The notes under the pieces are model-generated. The model was not told where the DNA came from and made no database searches. It saw only the letters and a program-made list of their open reading frames with translations. A program made the position numbers and the translations under genes. 64,000 nt of DNA from Eudromia elegans (taxonomy: Eukaryota; Chordata; Aves; Tinamiformes; Tinamidae): NCBI GenBank assembly GCA_003342815.1, contig PTEX01000003.1, forward strand, positions 2,235,763 through 2,299,762, read 5' to 3'. Below, one piece after another: positions 13,501 through 28,168 of the stretch (the first letter of the stretch is position 1; each line of letters opens with the position of its first letter).

Positions 13501-16500
13501 GATGTGGGAAAAGAATTGTTACCTGAGGATATTTTAAGGACATTTTAATAGATATATGTAGCAGACAGCGAGAGGAAGACAATTTCAAATGCAAGTTCTT
13601 TATTTTTATAAGAAATGATACTGACAATGTGGTAAGTTAAGGTTGCTGTAGGAAGAAGATTATATAGGACCACACAAAGCAGGAAAAGAAACTGGAACAA
13701 GTAAGACTGGAGATGTAGATATCACTGAGATTGTGATTATGTAACTGCATACTTTGCTGAATAGATCTGAAATATTTACCATTATATAACTGTTTAATCT
13801 TCCATTAGTGACAGGCAAAAAAATCTGATTACAGTCAGCATTTCACATACTGTTTCCACTCCTTTCCATGTCTGAAAAGTATTGCTTCTCTGGAAAATGG
13901 ATCAGATTGAGCAGATCTGAAATTCTAATGGAATTTTGGTTTTGATGCTCTAAAAAGTACAGAAACCGCTCTCAGCACCAGCTCTACTTATGTCTAACAT
14001 TAAGACAACGCATCAAGACAAAGGGATGTGGCTGAAACAGGAATAAAAAGTTAGGTACAGAATACATCTTCACTACCTATTTCCTTGGGAGATGATTTCA
14101 TGTGAAAGAGCTTCTGCTACTGATGGCCTCCTTCCAAAGTTTTCAAACTCTGCTGCTTGGGTTTCTTCTTTGTTAGGATATTGTTTCTGAGCACTGTACG
14201 GTTTGGGAAACACTAAGAACAGAAATGCAGAGGAATTAAAAAATGAAGAGAAAAGATGTGACATGGAGTTTTGAAATATAATGGAAAGAGGAAGAAAGAT
14301 GTTTTCTCTAAGAAGTTAGGAAATAGCAGAGAAAAATCAAGTAAAAGGGATAAGGAGAAATAAAAAGATCAAAAATTTCCTGTGTAATCAAGGTTACTGT
14401 GTTATACCATAACAGAACAGGCGTATACATAACATGTCTGTTATGTATTCATATACATAGCAGAAGTCCTAGGAAATGAAAAATGGGGATAGGCAGTAAA
14501 AACCACACAGAAGGAAAGTGCAAGCTGAAATATCAGAGAGGCTGACATCTTGAATACAGCAGAGAGGCAAAAGTAAACAGGCCTGAAAATGTAATGAGAG
14601 CAGCATTTTTATTCACTTACAATTACTAATAAGTGATGAAAAGTAACAGTTTGTTCCACATTGGGTATTATCTGATACTGCTGAAATTAAATTCTAGAAA
14701 GAGAGAAAGGGTTCTCCCACTTAGGCTTTTCAACAATAATATAAATTGTTTGTCATTCACATGAGAAAAAAAACAAATGGTTTCTTTGTCTGAAAACTGT
14801 TATCTACTGAGCTTTTTTTACTCCCTCAGAGGATGTTAACCCATGAATTCGCAGAGGAGTTCATCACAACTGGCTTCGTCCAAAATAATTTTCATTGAAG
14901 GCAAAAAAACATTCTAAGAGTTAATTCAGATATTTCAGACTTGATTTGGTCCTGATTTTTCCTACAGTGTTCCTCACTACAATGTGGGTGATGCTATGAA
15001 CATCCAAATATTTTTTTTCTTGACTTAGTTGCTGATAAATGTTTTTCTTTGTTCTTGTTATTTTTGTTCTACTACAGTCTGTATTATGACTAAATGACAG
15101 GTGCCTTTACAAAGTCTCCTTTGTAAAACAGTATTGTTTACAAGAGTAGCTACTGCCTGTGCCTAATACGGAAAATTGTTAATATTTTGCCTAAGGATAA
15201 AAAGTAATAGGGAAAACATAAAAATTGTACAAATGTGTGTGTATGTGTATGTCAGTGTGAGATAGAAGCAGAGCAAATCATTTCTGCATGTAATTTGTTA
15301 AGTGTTTTTGTATGCCTCTAAGGCAGTTTGTTTACTGCCCTTCACTATGTTGCCCAAACTTTCAAATTCATTCACCTTGAGTAATTTCTAAAACGAGGTA
15401 GCACCCTGTCTTATGCATGAAGTAGCATTTGGGTAAGACACGGATTAGTGTTTATGAGAGTAGACTGTCAGGACTGGGTATCATTCTGAGTTTCAAAATG
15501 AATAAAAATCAGTCTTCTTGTATTAACCTCATCCATCATATCCAAGCAGTTTCCCATAAAGTTAGTGTGCAAATTGCAGTCAGAGGCAAGAGAACCAGAG
15601 AGAAGTGTCTCTGCATCAGACATCCATTGCAGGGATCTGGGTCCAACCCATCCAGATGAGGTGCCCATATTGCCTGGGCAGTCAATAGAGAGAAGCAGGT
15701 TCTCTGAAGATGTGCCAGTGGGAGACACCCTCCCCTGGTTCAGTTTAGACTGGTCCCTCTTTCCATCACTTGCATAAGGAACAGAGTGCCTGAAGAGGAC
15801 ACATTAGTGCATGCACCTAGATGAAGTGTCTACCTCTGCCATGGAGAGCATGGGGTACCTTACCTACAAATGGGCACCAAGAGCAGTGCAAGACACTTTC
15901 CTTGATGCTGAGATGGCCTCTGAAGGCACAGACACCCAAGGATCAGGGTCTGGAGCCTCAGCTCTATTCTCATCCCAATGAGACTACTAGCTTGGAATGA
16001 AGCTCCTCTTATCTGCTCTGCCCCATTGCTTACATTCATGGTTGAAGAGCACTTGGGAAGAAAACGGAGAGGTACCTTCCTCAGGCCATCCAATACCCCA
16101 TGCTTATGCTACTGCCTCTGTAACGGGGTTTTAAATTTGATTGGGTTGAGCAGAATCTTGATGAGCAACTTGAATCATCAAATTGTTAGAAAAAAAGGAG
16201 GCTCCATCATCCCCAATTTAACAGCATTTTTGTCTGCCTGGACCTTTTCAGGAGACACAGTTGAGCTTAACAAGTAGACTGGGTTGCTGTACTAGCTTGG
16301 GGCAAATGTGTTCTTCCCATACCTTACGTGCAGCATGAAGAATGTATCTGTAAAGACAGGGAAGTGTTTTTAGGGGAAATAGTGCGGGTGGTGAATTTAA
16401 CGAGTATCAAAAATATTATTTTATTCTGTTGGTGCTAAAATCCATCATGCTGAATTGATTTCTCAAATAGAATTCATATTATGATTCATCTGACTGATGA

Positions 16501-19500
16501 AAATTGAAAACGATTAGATTTATCTTCCTATTAATGTTAGAAAAATAGGAATTTGTCATGGAGAAAATAGCTTATTTAAATTATCAATCTCAAACCTCTG
16601 TAAAATGAAAGTAGCTTACTGTACTGTAGTTCAGGAAGGATCTATCTGTTTAAACAAATTATCTTTGAGTGTAGGGGCTGTAGGCAGTGCCACGTGTCAC
16701 TGGGAGGATGTTTTCTCATCCATTCACAGGAAAATCTTGGGTTTGAGTGATGAATTCCTTGAATTTGTCAATATGGCATGAAGAATAAAAATGGCTAACC
16801 TCAGACATTCCCTGGACTACCAGGAGCTGTAAACCTGCCATATGTCATAGACTTCAATGAACTAGGGTCTAGTGCAGAATACTACCCTGTTCTGCAGTGT
16901 TGGGTGCAGACTGCCCCAAGTCATTAGTGCAAAGCAGATGGCTTTGTTGTTGATTAGAGCTGGTTAGAATCTGAAATTCCCATTCCACAGGAAATTTTGA
17001 CATTTATATTTATTTTCATTACAAATTGGAATAAAACATCAAAATTTTCCAATGGGATAGAAGTTAAAAATGATTTGGAAACACTGAATTAGTTCATTTT
17101 ACTGATAATTCATTTTTTCAATAATATCAAAACCACTGTAATGCTAAAGCTAACATCTGACATAAACATGAAAACAAAAGTAATAAAAAGATAAAGTCAA
17201 AATGAAATTCTGCATTGTTAAAATGAAATGGAAAAGTTGAAATAATTAATTTTGACATTTTCCCAGAATTTATTTTCCTGTGTGTGGCATTTTCCCACAA
17301 AACTTTTCAATTTCAACTATTATCTGATTGAAACAAATTCTACTAAGCAAATGTTTATCCAATGCAGTTCTCCCAGAGCCAGTAATTCACAAGCTCATCT
17401 TGCATGATCAGGGATTTAAAAACTGTTAAAATGAAACAGTACAGTGGGGGAAAAAATGCTCTCTCTATAGCTCAAAAACTCTTCTTTTGAGAACTGTTTT
17501 CAAAATTCCTCCAATGACTGTTATACATACCATCCCTTGCATTAGGATGGCTTGCACTCAGTCAGACTTGACAGGGCTCAGTGATGGACAAACAATCCTT
17601 GGCGTGGACATTCACATTTATAAACTTGTAGACGCCAACATTATCGCAGTGCATTTTGTTTCCATCTCCTTACAAAACTCTCATCCTGGCTGCCAAAACC
17701 TCCCACTCCCACTCTTCTGGTGCCTGCTGTCCCTGAGAAAGTTCCACTAATGTTTTTCAAGATGGATCAAAACTCAAGAGTGGCTCCCAGGTAGAAACCT
17801 CCGCTCATCCTTTCCCCTGTCACAAGACCATCTTTAAAGTAGCTAGTTTGCCAGTTAATGATCATGCTTTCATTTGATCTGTCAACACTGAATCTCTGCT
17901 GTGGGATAGGAGACCATCTGTTAACAATTTTTTAAGGGTAGACTAAGCACAAATATCACTTTTGGGGAGTCACATGCTATTTATTTATGAACTTTAAAAA
18001 AAAAGGATCATGAATTCACATGGGCTTCTCGCGTTACTTTGTGCAATAGTAGCTTTCTGCTCTAGTTTCCACTACCTTGCAGCGAAGGTATTGCATATAT
18101 GGTTACATAAAAGGACTGATGAGATGTGGGGCAGATTAGAAACCTGATAAAGTTGTTACTAAATGAGTTTGATGACTGCTACATTTGGTTGTATTGGGGA
18201 AGATTTTTGTTACTGCCGCTGGGTGCCTTATACAAATGAGAAAGCCTCTTCAGAAGAGGGAGAATAAATTCCATTTGATAAAACCAAAGATGCGAACATG
18301 AGGATTGCAGTGACACAGACATGTAGGTAGTCCGGCTTTTCTAAATCTCTCACGTCCTTGCTAGGTATGAAAATAAATGGTGTGATTTTATGGAAGAGCT
18401 CAGTTTACCGTGGACTGATTCCTGCTGAGAAGCTGCCTAATGCACAGGCATCCAAATGGAAGTCGTGCTCCTGTTCAGAATTCGTATTTAATTGTGGATA
18501 CTGAGCATTGGAAAAACAAAATGTGCTTAAGCATTTTAGAAAGCATGCGCCAGAAAGAGATTTTTAAACAAAGAAACTTTAGGCTCCCATATTACTCACA
18601 TAAGAGCAGGCTCCATCACTGCTGTAAAGATCCATCATTGTGGTCTTGATATATGGTTTTCCTTTGAAAGAATGCCACTAGATAAAGTCACCCCAGCCGG
18701 AACCGGCTGAGAGATCCTGCCAGCTCCCCTGCTGTTAGCTTAGCACCAGTGTTTATAAATACCACAGGTATCCTGTGCTCCGTGAAAGAGTTGAATGCGA
18801 TAAAAACGGGAGAAGCCTCCTCCCGAGGCTGGGTGTCCTGAGGTGCTGCAGCAAAGTCTCTGCTCTCCTTTAGCTCAAAACTAGGAAAGGACAAACACAC
18901 CTTTAGAAAAATGCCCTTTTCCAGAGAGTTCAAAGAAATGAAATACATAAAAATATATCTAATTGCCCAAAGAATCATCTGAAGTCTGGAAGATAGAGAT
19001 AATTATTTTAAAGACCTTTGACAGTTCTAATCACAATTAATGAACAAACGGCTTTTTTCTTACAAAGCCTATGGTAAATTGTTGCTCCTCAACTCTTCCT
19101 GAAAGAATAATTTTGGACCAAAAAGAACATCTGAATCCTGATGAGATTTTTATTCTAATGAGCTCTCTAAGGATGAGGAAGAAATTACTTCAAATAATGG
19201 GACACTTTGGAAAGAGGTCTTAATTGTGTTTCCATCAACCTTTTTTTTATTTGATTTTTGCTCGATTTCTGTTTCTTGGGAGTCTTTTTTGCCTGTCTAC
19301 CCCTGCATGAGGATACAAGTTTTACCTTAAACAAGCTGCAAACCTGCCTAAAAACCTCCTTAGCAGCTGTAGTCTGCCCAAAATGGCAGAGCTGTTGTGC
19401 TAAGCAGCTCTGCCTCCTTGCATGGGAGCCCTGCTCTCAGAACAGTAGGATGTAGCTGATGACCAACAGTTTAAGAGCGGACTTGGACCATGTCCCTGTG

Positions 19501-22379
19501 CTCATTTGTAAAGCAAAATCTAATGAGGAGAGAGGGAACAGAGTCCATTTCACGAGCAAATAGAGAGACATCTCCCTTCCCTATGTAGATGTTACACAAC
19601 AAGTTTCAGCTGGGAGTAGTTTTACGGACAAGCTTTGCATGCTAAATTCAGGGCAAGAGTGACAGACCATGAGCAAGTGCAACATCACGGCGTAAGACGC
19701 CATTCTATGCAAGTCTCCATATGGTGGCCTTCTCCTCCACCTCTTAATGCTATAAATACTCATGCCTGGTCATACGTTCCCATGCCATGCTCACAGCCCT
19801 ATGGGAGGGTGGTGCAAGCAGAGACCTTGCCCAGCAGCGCTGCTGGTTCCAGAGCCAGGGCAGAGGTCTGGGAAGCCGGAGAGGAGGCACCTTGCTGCTC
19901 CAACCCTTAGTACCACGAGCTCATCGAAATGATCCCCAACAAAAGCATGAGCCTGGTGCAGAGTGAGGGGCTTAAAGATGAGGCTGTTGTCCAGCTAACC
20001 CAGTGACGCTGAAGATCCCAATAGCAATAAATCAGGATTTATTGTCGAGGCGCTGACTCTCTGCTTCCTTCCCACTCCTTTCCTCCGCCCCCACTCACGG
20101 CCAAGGCGTGCGGAGGAATCATGTCAAAGAGGGACCGGAGACAACACGGAGCAGCTGTAACATTTGTCTGCCAGGGTAATCTAAAGGGACGAGGGCTTTT
20201 GATGTCTGCGGTCTGTAAGCGTCTCCTAGATGGAAGCTCAGGAATGCTGTGCAGCTGCTCGTGCGGGGACTGCCCACCTCTCCTTGAGGACAGTGCTGCA
20301 AGCGTTTTATTTTTGTTCCTTGTCTTTAGCTTCCCACAGAGGCTGTAGTAGGAGAGCACAAAAGCTAATACTGAACAAAGAAAAATAGGGGCACATTCTG
20401 TAGGGGAAGAATTAAGAGGCTGTAAGGCAGTGGAAGGAGCAGGAAGATAAGATGAAATAAAAAGTCACTTGCAGCAGCAAAAACATTAGGATCCTGGAAT
20501 CAGAAATAAGAGCAGAGTCTAAAATAAGAGAAATTTATTGTGAGTGAACCTGCTTTTCAAAGCAGAGTAACACACCAGATATGAAGTAGTCAATGGCAAT
20601 CTGATGGTATACGTACACACTGTCTCTTCTGTTAATAAAGATATTTCTTATGCTTTCCCTCTGTGTTCCTGCATTATTCTTTCATCCTGTTCTGTATTAC
20701 CAGCTACAGTGTTAAGTTTTACTCTGTAGTACATATCTCAGGCACTGTGTGCTTGCTATGTAGTACTGTAGATATATTTTCTGTTATTCCTTGTGAATAT
20801 TCATAAAATAATGCCAGATTTTTTTAAATGAGCCTTGCTTGTGAATTTTATAACTCTTTTCAGCTTTTTGGCAATATAGGCAGATTAAGTGAGAGGAGCA
20901 GGCTCAAAATTTTACTCTGCTTTTATTTTTTTTGTTAAGTCCCAGTGTGCTTTTTAATAAGTCCATTTTTCTTCTAAAATATATATTCTGAGATGTTGTT
21001 TAAAAAAAAAATAACCAGAGAAAAGCTACAGAAAACCTTGGCAAGTGCTATGGCAAGTGCTGCCATAGTGCCATTTATTCAAATGGAAATATGAAAACCA
21101 ACTAGAAGGGGCCAGAAGGCAACAACATGGATGGATACTTCCAAGGGGCTGTGGGATGGTTTTCTATAGGACAGTGAAGAAAAAAAATGTGACCAGATAG
21201 ACTGCTCTTGACTGCAGCAAGCTAAACCCAGAGAAGTGCAGTTACTGTTTTGCCCCAAAGCACCATATCCCAAGAGTGGGATCCTCCACGAGTATTACAC
21301 CATTCACTAGCCCTAGAAGGTAGAGCCAGCGCAGCTGGAAGCGTCTCTGAGGCAGTAACCGTCAGAAAGGCCTTGTCAGAGCAATGAGGAAGAGGAGTGC
21401 CCTGCCTCACCTGCTCCCCAGCAGCTCGGTGGATGTTCACACAGACTTCCTGATGCTGAGGCACTGCAGAGACCACTGAACACCAGCTCTTTCCTTGCCA
21501 AACTGAGGCTCACCAGAGGGTTACAAGATGATAGGCTGAGCATTGCCCTCGTACTGGTGCAGTTGCTGTGGGACTTGCATTCCTTACCAGGCCGTGGCAA
21601 CACCAATGTTCCTGGAAACAGTGTCCACAGATGGGAAGAAAATGTGTCATTTTGGCTAGCTACTGTTTTGAACCATCTCATTTCATAGCATGTAGAGCAG
21701 TTAGGTGTGTTAAAGCCTGTGTGAATATTGATCTTGTGAGGGAAACTTAGCATCTGTTCCAGAATGTGTTCTCTAAGACCCTGATTTCTGCAAATACACA
21801 TGCCCCTGTAAGAGAACTGACCGAGAGGAACCAGAGAGGCACCTGGAAACATGCACATATTTGATCACAAATTTCTGCAAAATTTGCAGAGGCTGCCACA
21901 TGCTCTGAAAGTCCTTGGTATCTGAAGCTTTACCAAGCAATGACAGCAGCTGGCAGAAGAAGAGCTCCAGCTCTACAAAAAGCGTTGAGAGCAAGGCAAA
22001 ATTATGGCTTGAAAGTCATGGCAATATGCAACCAACCCAACCGCGACTCCATGGCCAGCAGACAGTGTCAGGGGGCTGGCCCATAAACACCCAGCCTAAA
22101 CTTTCCCTTATGGTAGGGCTTGAGGTATTCCTTGCATTGAAGTCACTGGAGAGTGAGAGCAGGAGTTGTCTGTATTTTTCCAGCACAGACCAGTAGGCAA
22201 GATACAGGGGCTCAGGAGATGAACAAATGCAGCTTTGTCCTCTGCCCCAGCAAATATTTGAAAACAAGACTGACCAGAAGGCCCAAAGCCAGAAGAATTG
22301 CATCTTCCAGGTCAGACATCTATTTCTTCCCAGGAAAGAAGGCCTGACACTACAGTCTCCCACAGACCTCGCTCTTCCT

Positions 22380-22415
22380 CACCTTTTCATGTTTACACAC
22401 CTTTTCATCTTTACA
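22380..22415. repeat. Short tandem duplication, 18-base unit, two copies
   Basis: The unit caccttttcatgtttaca is followed directly by caccttttcatctttaca, which differs at one base. It is a minor local duplication in noncoding DNA. Confidence 0.85.
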
Positions 22416-25109
22416 CACCTAAAGACAGGAGTGTCTTTACTGCTGTGTAGGGAAATCTCGTGCTATAAATCCTTCCTGTGAGATGGCTTGAGATCTGTTT
22501 TGTCAACCAGAACAGAGCAGCACCTTTTCCTGGAGCTAGTGACACAGACAGAGAGGAAGAACACAATGACAAGCAAAGATGTTAGTGGAAGGAGTATCAG
22601 AAAGTGATGGGAGGAGAATTTAGCTGGAAGGGGCCTCATACACTGAAATACGAAGGTTAGTATGCAGTCACAGGATACGACTACTGGTAGATAAAAGTGA
22701 GAGAAGTTGGGATCCCTGCCATGTCCAGATGTGTAGACAAACCAGGAGATAGATGATATAATGAGCCTACTTGTCAGCTCTCCAGATTTTTAAATACTCA
22801 ATAGTTATTCTGGAGGAAAAAAAAAAGGCAGTAGTGATGGTGAGTGGAGAAACATGTAGGCTACAGAAAGCACCCATGCTGCAGAAAGGCCACTAGGCAT
22901 TGCCATGGCGGATCCGAGCCATGTTGGAGTGCTGCTTCCTGAGCCTGTTAGGTAGCAGCACTGCATAGAGGCAGTGTTGTTGCAGAAGGGATGCTGCCTT
23001 GTAAAACCTTTGGCTCATACCAGCAGTTGTCAGGAACTTCTTCAGCTGCTTGGCAGACACTGAAATCCCACGATTGCTATTCTCAGGAAAATTCTCAAAT
23101 TATGTGTTAGAAATGCTAAAGACACCACTGCCCCGTAAGTGGATTTGCTCTTGGAAACAAATCAGACTGTGTGTGTGAAAGAAACCAAGAGATGACAGTT
23201 TCCGAAGACAAATGAAAATGAAACAGGAGTGGTTCATCCTCATTTTCCGTAAGATTACACAGACATATTACTAGTTAAGTGAGCTGATTCTAGCCTCAAC
23301 CAGCTGTCTCTTAGCTATGCCAGAGAAATGTCCTGCCTGTTTTAGTACTGTTAGTGAAATGTTCTGCTTTTGTGACCCTGAACTGCCTTTGTGTGAATCC
23401 TGGGCATTTAGGTTTTTATACACCGGCCATATAAAAAGCTACCCACATTGTTTAGTATATCTCTCTGCCACTGAAAGGTGGTTGCCTGAAACTGTTTTTT
23501 TTAGTGATGTTTTGTGCTTCCTTATTTTAAATTGCACTGAAATCATATGACGTTCTCACTGCTTCTTTCTGAAAACCTTATCGTTGTGGGTAAGCCTGTT
23601 GTGTGATTTGCCTTGCTATCTCCACCGCAAACATCTCCAGCAGGACATCTCACCAGGCTGATGCTTTACACCTTTCAGGGGTGTGGTGCTCTGTTAGCTG
23701 CAAAGTACCCAATATTCTAAATTCTCCCTTCTTAGAGCCACACTTCCCCTAGACAAGTGCTCTTTCTCATTATACGTCTTCCAAGCTTTGACCTTTACTC
23801 CAACTTAAAGCCTAATTCAAACTTAAGGTATCTTGCTATCTTTGGCACTCTGGGCTCAAAATAAAGGGAGGGGATCTCTTTATATGATAGCTGTCATGAT
23901 AAAAGAGCAGTGCAGTTAGGAGTTAGTGCAGGCAGTAGAATATACAGAACTGTTAGTGACTCCACATCACAGCCATTTTTCAAACTCTAACTTTTGCTTA
24001 TGTTAGCTACTCTTCCCTCTCCCATGAAAGCAAAAAAAAAAAGGCAAAAAGGGAGAGTTATGTATTTTTCTAAAATAAATGTGTCCAGATGGTTCCATTG
24101 CATTAATATGGTGGTGGATTGGCTTTGGCTCCATGCCTGCTGCAGGCTCTGGAAAGCTGGTTCCCAGCTCCTGCAAGGCTGTTGACTGAGCAAGGCAATA
24201 TGTTTGTCTTACCTGGACATTTCAGACCTAGGTAAAAACTGTAAGAGAGCAGCAGCAAACTGCTGGTAAGAGACCCATGATAGGATAAGGGTTCCTTGCC
24301 ACTCTGTTCACCCAGTTCTCTCTGTTTAAATAGAAGGCTATAAAATGCATTAAGGTTTATCTGTACGCAATATACTGCATTGGGATAGTGTCAGTCCCCA
24401 TTTGATTTATTTATTCTCCTAGATGTTGAATTGTCACAACCTGTTGTGTGTCATAAAGCTCTGTCTTCAGTTTCAACTGAAAAATTCCACTTATAGACCT
24501 GATTAGAGCTAGCTCTAAATATTTACTTTATGGAGCAGCTCCTGTGACATTTACTATAATAGTCATCACACAGAGATTCTTTCCATAGCAACCGCACAGT
24601 AGTGATAGCTTCCCTTTCCATCTTATGTGTTGTTGGTTGAAATCATATTAAACCTTTAAACCACAAATGTATCAGCAATACATTTTTAACACATAATATT
24701 ATCTTTAAGACCTTATTATTTTTGTTAAGTGTACCAGGTATTGTCATTTAGGAGGTCATTTTTGTATGGGATGTCCAGCCCCACTGCATCAGAAGAAGAA
24801 ATATTATTAAATTAAGAACTTAATTTCTCTTTGTTTTGCATGCCTCTAATATTTACTGCTTGAGTACTGCTTTCCCAAAGGGGGAAGAGGGTCCTAGGTC
24901 ATGAGCTAGTGAGAAGGCTTTAAACCAGATTTGAGAGGGAAGGGATGTATCAACAGGGAAGCAGGCAATGGCCGGCCATTCCTCTCACACCAGCCTAACT
25001 CCAGAGCCAGTGAAGGATGCCCGAAGCCTGGAGAGGGAAAAGAGCAAAATATGAGAACTACTGAAGGCTTGCATAGTCAAGTTACAGCTGTCCCACCTAG
25101 AGAGAGAGG

Positions 25110-28100
25110 CACACAGGATGCCCTGCTCAAATGCCTTTATGTAAACGCACGCAGCATGGGGAATAAACAAGGGGAATTGGACATCATAGAATCATATAAT
25201 CACAGAATAGTTGAGCTTGGAAGGGACCTCTAGAGATCATCTAGTCCAGCCTCCTGCTCCAGCAGGGACACCCAGAGCATGGGCAGCACAGGGTGGCATC
25301 CAGATGGGTTTAAAGCTCTCCAGAGAAGGAGACTCCACAACCTCTCTGGGCAGCCTGTTCCAGGGCTCCGTCACCCTCACAGGAAAGAAGTTCCTCACAT
25401 GTACATGGAACTTCATGTGTTTCAACTTGTACCTGTTACCCCTTGTCCTGTTAGTGGCCACCACTGAGATGTGTGTGCGATTGCAGGGCCATGATCTCAT
25501 TGCAATTACTGAGACATGATGGGACAGCTCTCATGACTGGAACATGGCCATAGAGGGCTTTAGGCTTTTTAGGAAGGACAGGCTAGGAAGGCAACAGGAT
25601 CTCTACATGAAAGACCAACTGGAACGTATGCAGCTCAGCATAAAAGAAGATGAAGCCCAAGAGCCTGTGGGTGAGGATTAAATGGCAGGCCAACAGGGGC
25701 AACACTGTGGCAAGTGCTTACTACATGCCTCCAGACCAGGCTGAGGAAGTGGATGAGGCCTTGTACAGGCTGCTGCAAGAAGCCTTGTGATCACAGGTCC
25801 TGGTCCTTATGGGGGTTTTCAACCACCCTAATGTCTGCTGGGGTAATCACACAGCTAGGAGCAGACAGTCTAGGGGGTTCCTGCAGAACATTGCAGATAA
25901 CTTCCTGATGCAGGTGGTTGAAGAGTCAACAAAGACAGGGGCGCTTCTAGACCTGATACTAACCAACAGAGAGTGGGAAATGTGAGGGTTGGTGGCATGA
26001 GATGTTGGAATTCACAATCCTGCGTGGAGGAAGCTGGGCAAGAAGTAGGATTGTTACCCTGGACTTTAAGAGAGCCAACTTTGACCTCCTCAGGGAGCTC
26101 CTTGGAGAAATCCCCTGGACCAGGGTCCTAGAAGGAAAGGGGGTCCAGGAGAGTTGAGCTAATATTCAAACACCACTTTCTCGAAGCTGCGTATTGGTGC
26201 CTTCCTACAAGAAAGAAGTCAAGCAAGGAGGGCAGGACACCTGCATGGATAAGCAAAGAGCTCTCTGGAAAACTTAAACAGAAAAAGAGAGCATACATAA
26301 AGTGGAAGAAGGGCCAGGTCACATGGAAAAAATATAAGAACATTGTTAGAGAATGTAGGGCTGCAACGAGGAAGGCCAAAGCCCATTTGGAAGTAGAAGT
26401 AGCAAGAGATGCCAAGGATAACAGGAAGGGCTTCTACAAATACATGAGCAGTAAGAAGAAGTCTAGGGAGAGCATTGGTTCGCTGCTGAATGGGGAGAGT
26501 ACCTTGTTGATGAAGGATACAGAGAAGGCAGGGTTACTAAATGCTTTCTTTGCTTCGGTATTTACTGCTAAGCCTAGTCCTCATGAACTACAGAGGCTGG
26601 ATATAAGAGAGATAACCAAGAAAGAGGAAGGCATATTGCTGGTCGAGGAGTATTGAGTTAGGGATTATTTAGGCAAACTGGACACCTGTAAATCTATGGG
26701 CCCGAAAGTGCTGAGGGAACTGGCGGGGGTTATTGCTGAGTTGCTCTCCATCATCTCCGAGAGATCATGGAGAGTGGGGGAGATACCAGAGGACTGGAAG
26801 AGAGCTAACATCACTGCAATCTTCAAAGAAGAGCAAAAGAGAGAAATGGGGGAAACTACAAGCCTGTCAGCCTCACCTCCGTCCCTGGAAAGGTGATGGA
26901 GCAGCTCATCCTAAAGACCATCTCTAGGCATATCAAGGAGGAGAAGGTGATCAAGACTAGCCAGCATGGATTCACCAAGGGGAAGTCATGTTTGATGAAC
27001 CTGATAGCCTTCTATGATAGAATGACTGGCTCCTGGCTGAGGAGAGAGCCATCGATGTTGTCTAGTTTGACTTCAGCAAGGCTTTCGACATCATCTCCCA
27101 TAACATCCTCATGGGGAAGTTCAGGAAGTGTGGATTGGATGTATGGATACTGAGGTGGATTGAGAACTGGCTGGATGGCAGAGACAGGGTGATAAATGGG
27201 ATTGAGTCTAGTTGGAGGCCTGTGGCCAGAGGTGTCCCCCAGGGATCAGTGCTGGGCCCAGTGCTGTTCAACTTGTTCATCAGTGACGTGGACAAGGGCA
27301 CAGAGGGCACCCTGAGCCTGAATTTGTGGATGACACCAAAATGAGTGGAGTGGCCAACACTCCAGAGGGCTGCACTGCCATCCAGAGGGACCTGGACAGG
27401 TTGGAGAGTTGGGTAGAAAGGAACCTCATGAGGTTCAATAAGGACAACTGCAGGGTCTTGTACCTGGACAGGAATAACCTCAGGCACCAGTAGAGATTAG
27501 GGACTGACCTGCTGGAAAGCAGCTCCACAGAGAGGGATTCGAGAGTCCTGATTGACAACAAGTTCCCCAGGAGGCAGCAATGTGCCCTCGTGACCAAGAA
27601 GGGCAATGGGATCCTGGCCTGCATGAGGAGGAGTGCTGCCAGCAGGTGGAGGGAGGGGATCCTGCCCCTCTGCTCAGCCCTGGTGAGGCTGCACCTGGAG
27701 TGTTGTGGCCAGTTATGGGCTCCCCAGGACAAGAGGGACGTGGAGCTTCTAGAGAGGGTCCAGCAATGAGTGACCAAGATGATTAAGGGACTGGACCATC
27801 TGTCGTATAAGGAAAGACGATGGGAGCTGGGCCTGTTTAGCCTGGAGAAGAGAAGACTGAGAGGGGATCTAGCTACTATGTATGAATACTTGAGAGGTGA
27901 ACGTCAAAAGAATGGGGTCAAGCTCTTCTCGGTGGTGTCCAGTGACAGGACAAGGGGTAATGGGTACAGGTTGAAACCCAGGCAGTTCCATTTCCATGTG
28001 AGGAAGAACTTCTTTCCTGTGAGGGTGACAGAGCCCTGGCACAGGCTGCCCAGAGAGGCTGTGGAGTCTCCTTCTCTGGAGATCTTCAAACCCGCCTGGA

Positions 28101-28168
28101 TGCCACCCTGTGCCCCATGCTCTGGGTGTCCCTGCTGGAGCAGAGGGGTTGGAGTAGATGATCTCTAG
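25110..28168 (+). pseudogene. CR1 ORF2 (endonuclease / reverse transcriptase) pseudogene
   Basis: This is the ORF2 reading region of the CR1 copy described above. In the family, ORF2 encodes an apurinic-type endonuclease and a reverse transcriptase that perform target-primed reverse transcription. Here the domains can be followed end to end, but only by jumping between frames. Intact stretches include 26387-26656, 26696-26896, 27111-27344 and 27770-28168. The span minus the nested insert is about 2.8 kb, close to the usual ORF2 size. Premature stops, frameshifts and a foreign insertion show that it is dead. Confidence 0.85.
25187..25470 (-). mobile_element. Inverted CR1 3'-end fragment nested in the larger CR1
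   Basis: On the - strand this segment reads as the CR1 ORF2 C-terminus: SVVATNRTRGN, then FFPVRVTEPWNRLPREVVESP, in the 25237-25500 frame. It ends in the CR1 3' tail and the terminal ATTCTATG-type repeat, seen on the + strand as catagaatcatataatcacagaatag at about 25187-25212. It splits the host endonuclease between GNKQGELD (ending about 25182) and MCVRLQGHD (starting about 25471). It therefore inserted after the host copy was in place. Boundaries are approximate by a few bases. Confidence 0.88.

Larger units (their letters stand above)
1703..24894. other. Long noncoding stretch, probably 5' intron of NCALD
   Basis: About 23 kb without any gene I can support. It is AT-rich with scattered simple repeats: (CA)n at 4512-4528, a CA/TA-rich tract near 9105-9130, TG-rich runs near 15230-15265, and a 14-base direct repeat (gctaacttaaagca) near 7405-7436. 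A somewhat more GC-rich patch lies at 20040-20340. Open frames here reach at most 160 codons, overlap on both strands and show no domain. Noncoding 5' exons or enhancers of NCALD could be present but cannot be recognised from the sequence alone. Confidence 0.5.

Noticed and set aside
21376-21858. 160-codon frame on - in the NCALD 5' intron
   Set aside because: No domain, no exon-like splice context examined as convincing, and multiple overlapping frames on both strands.
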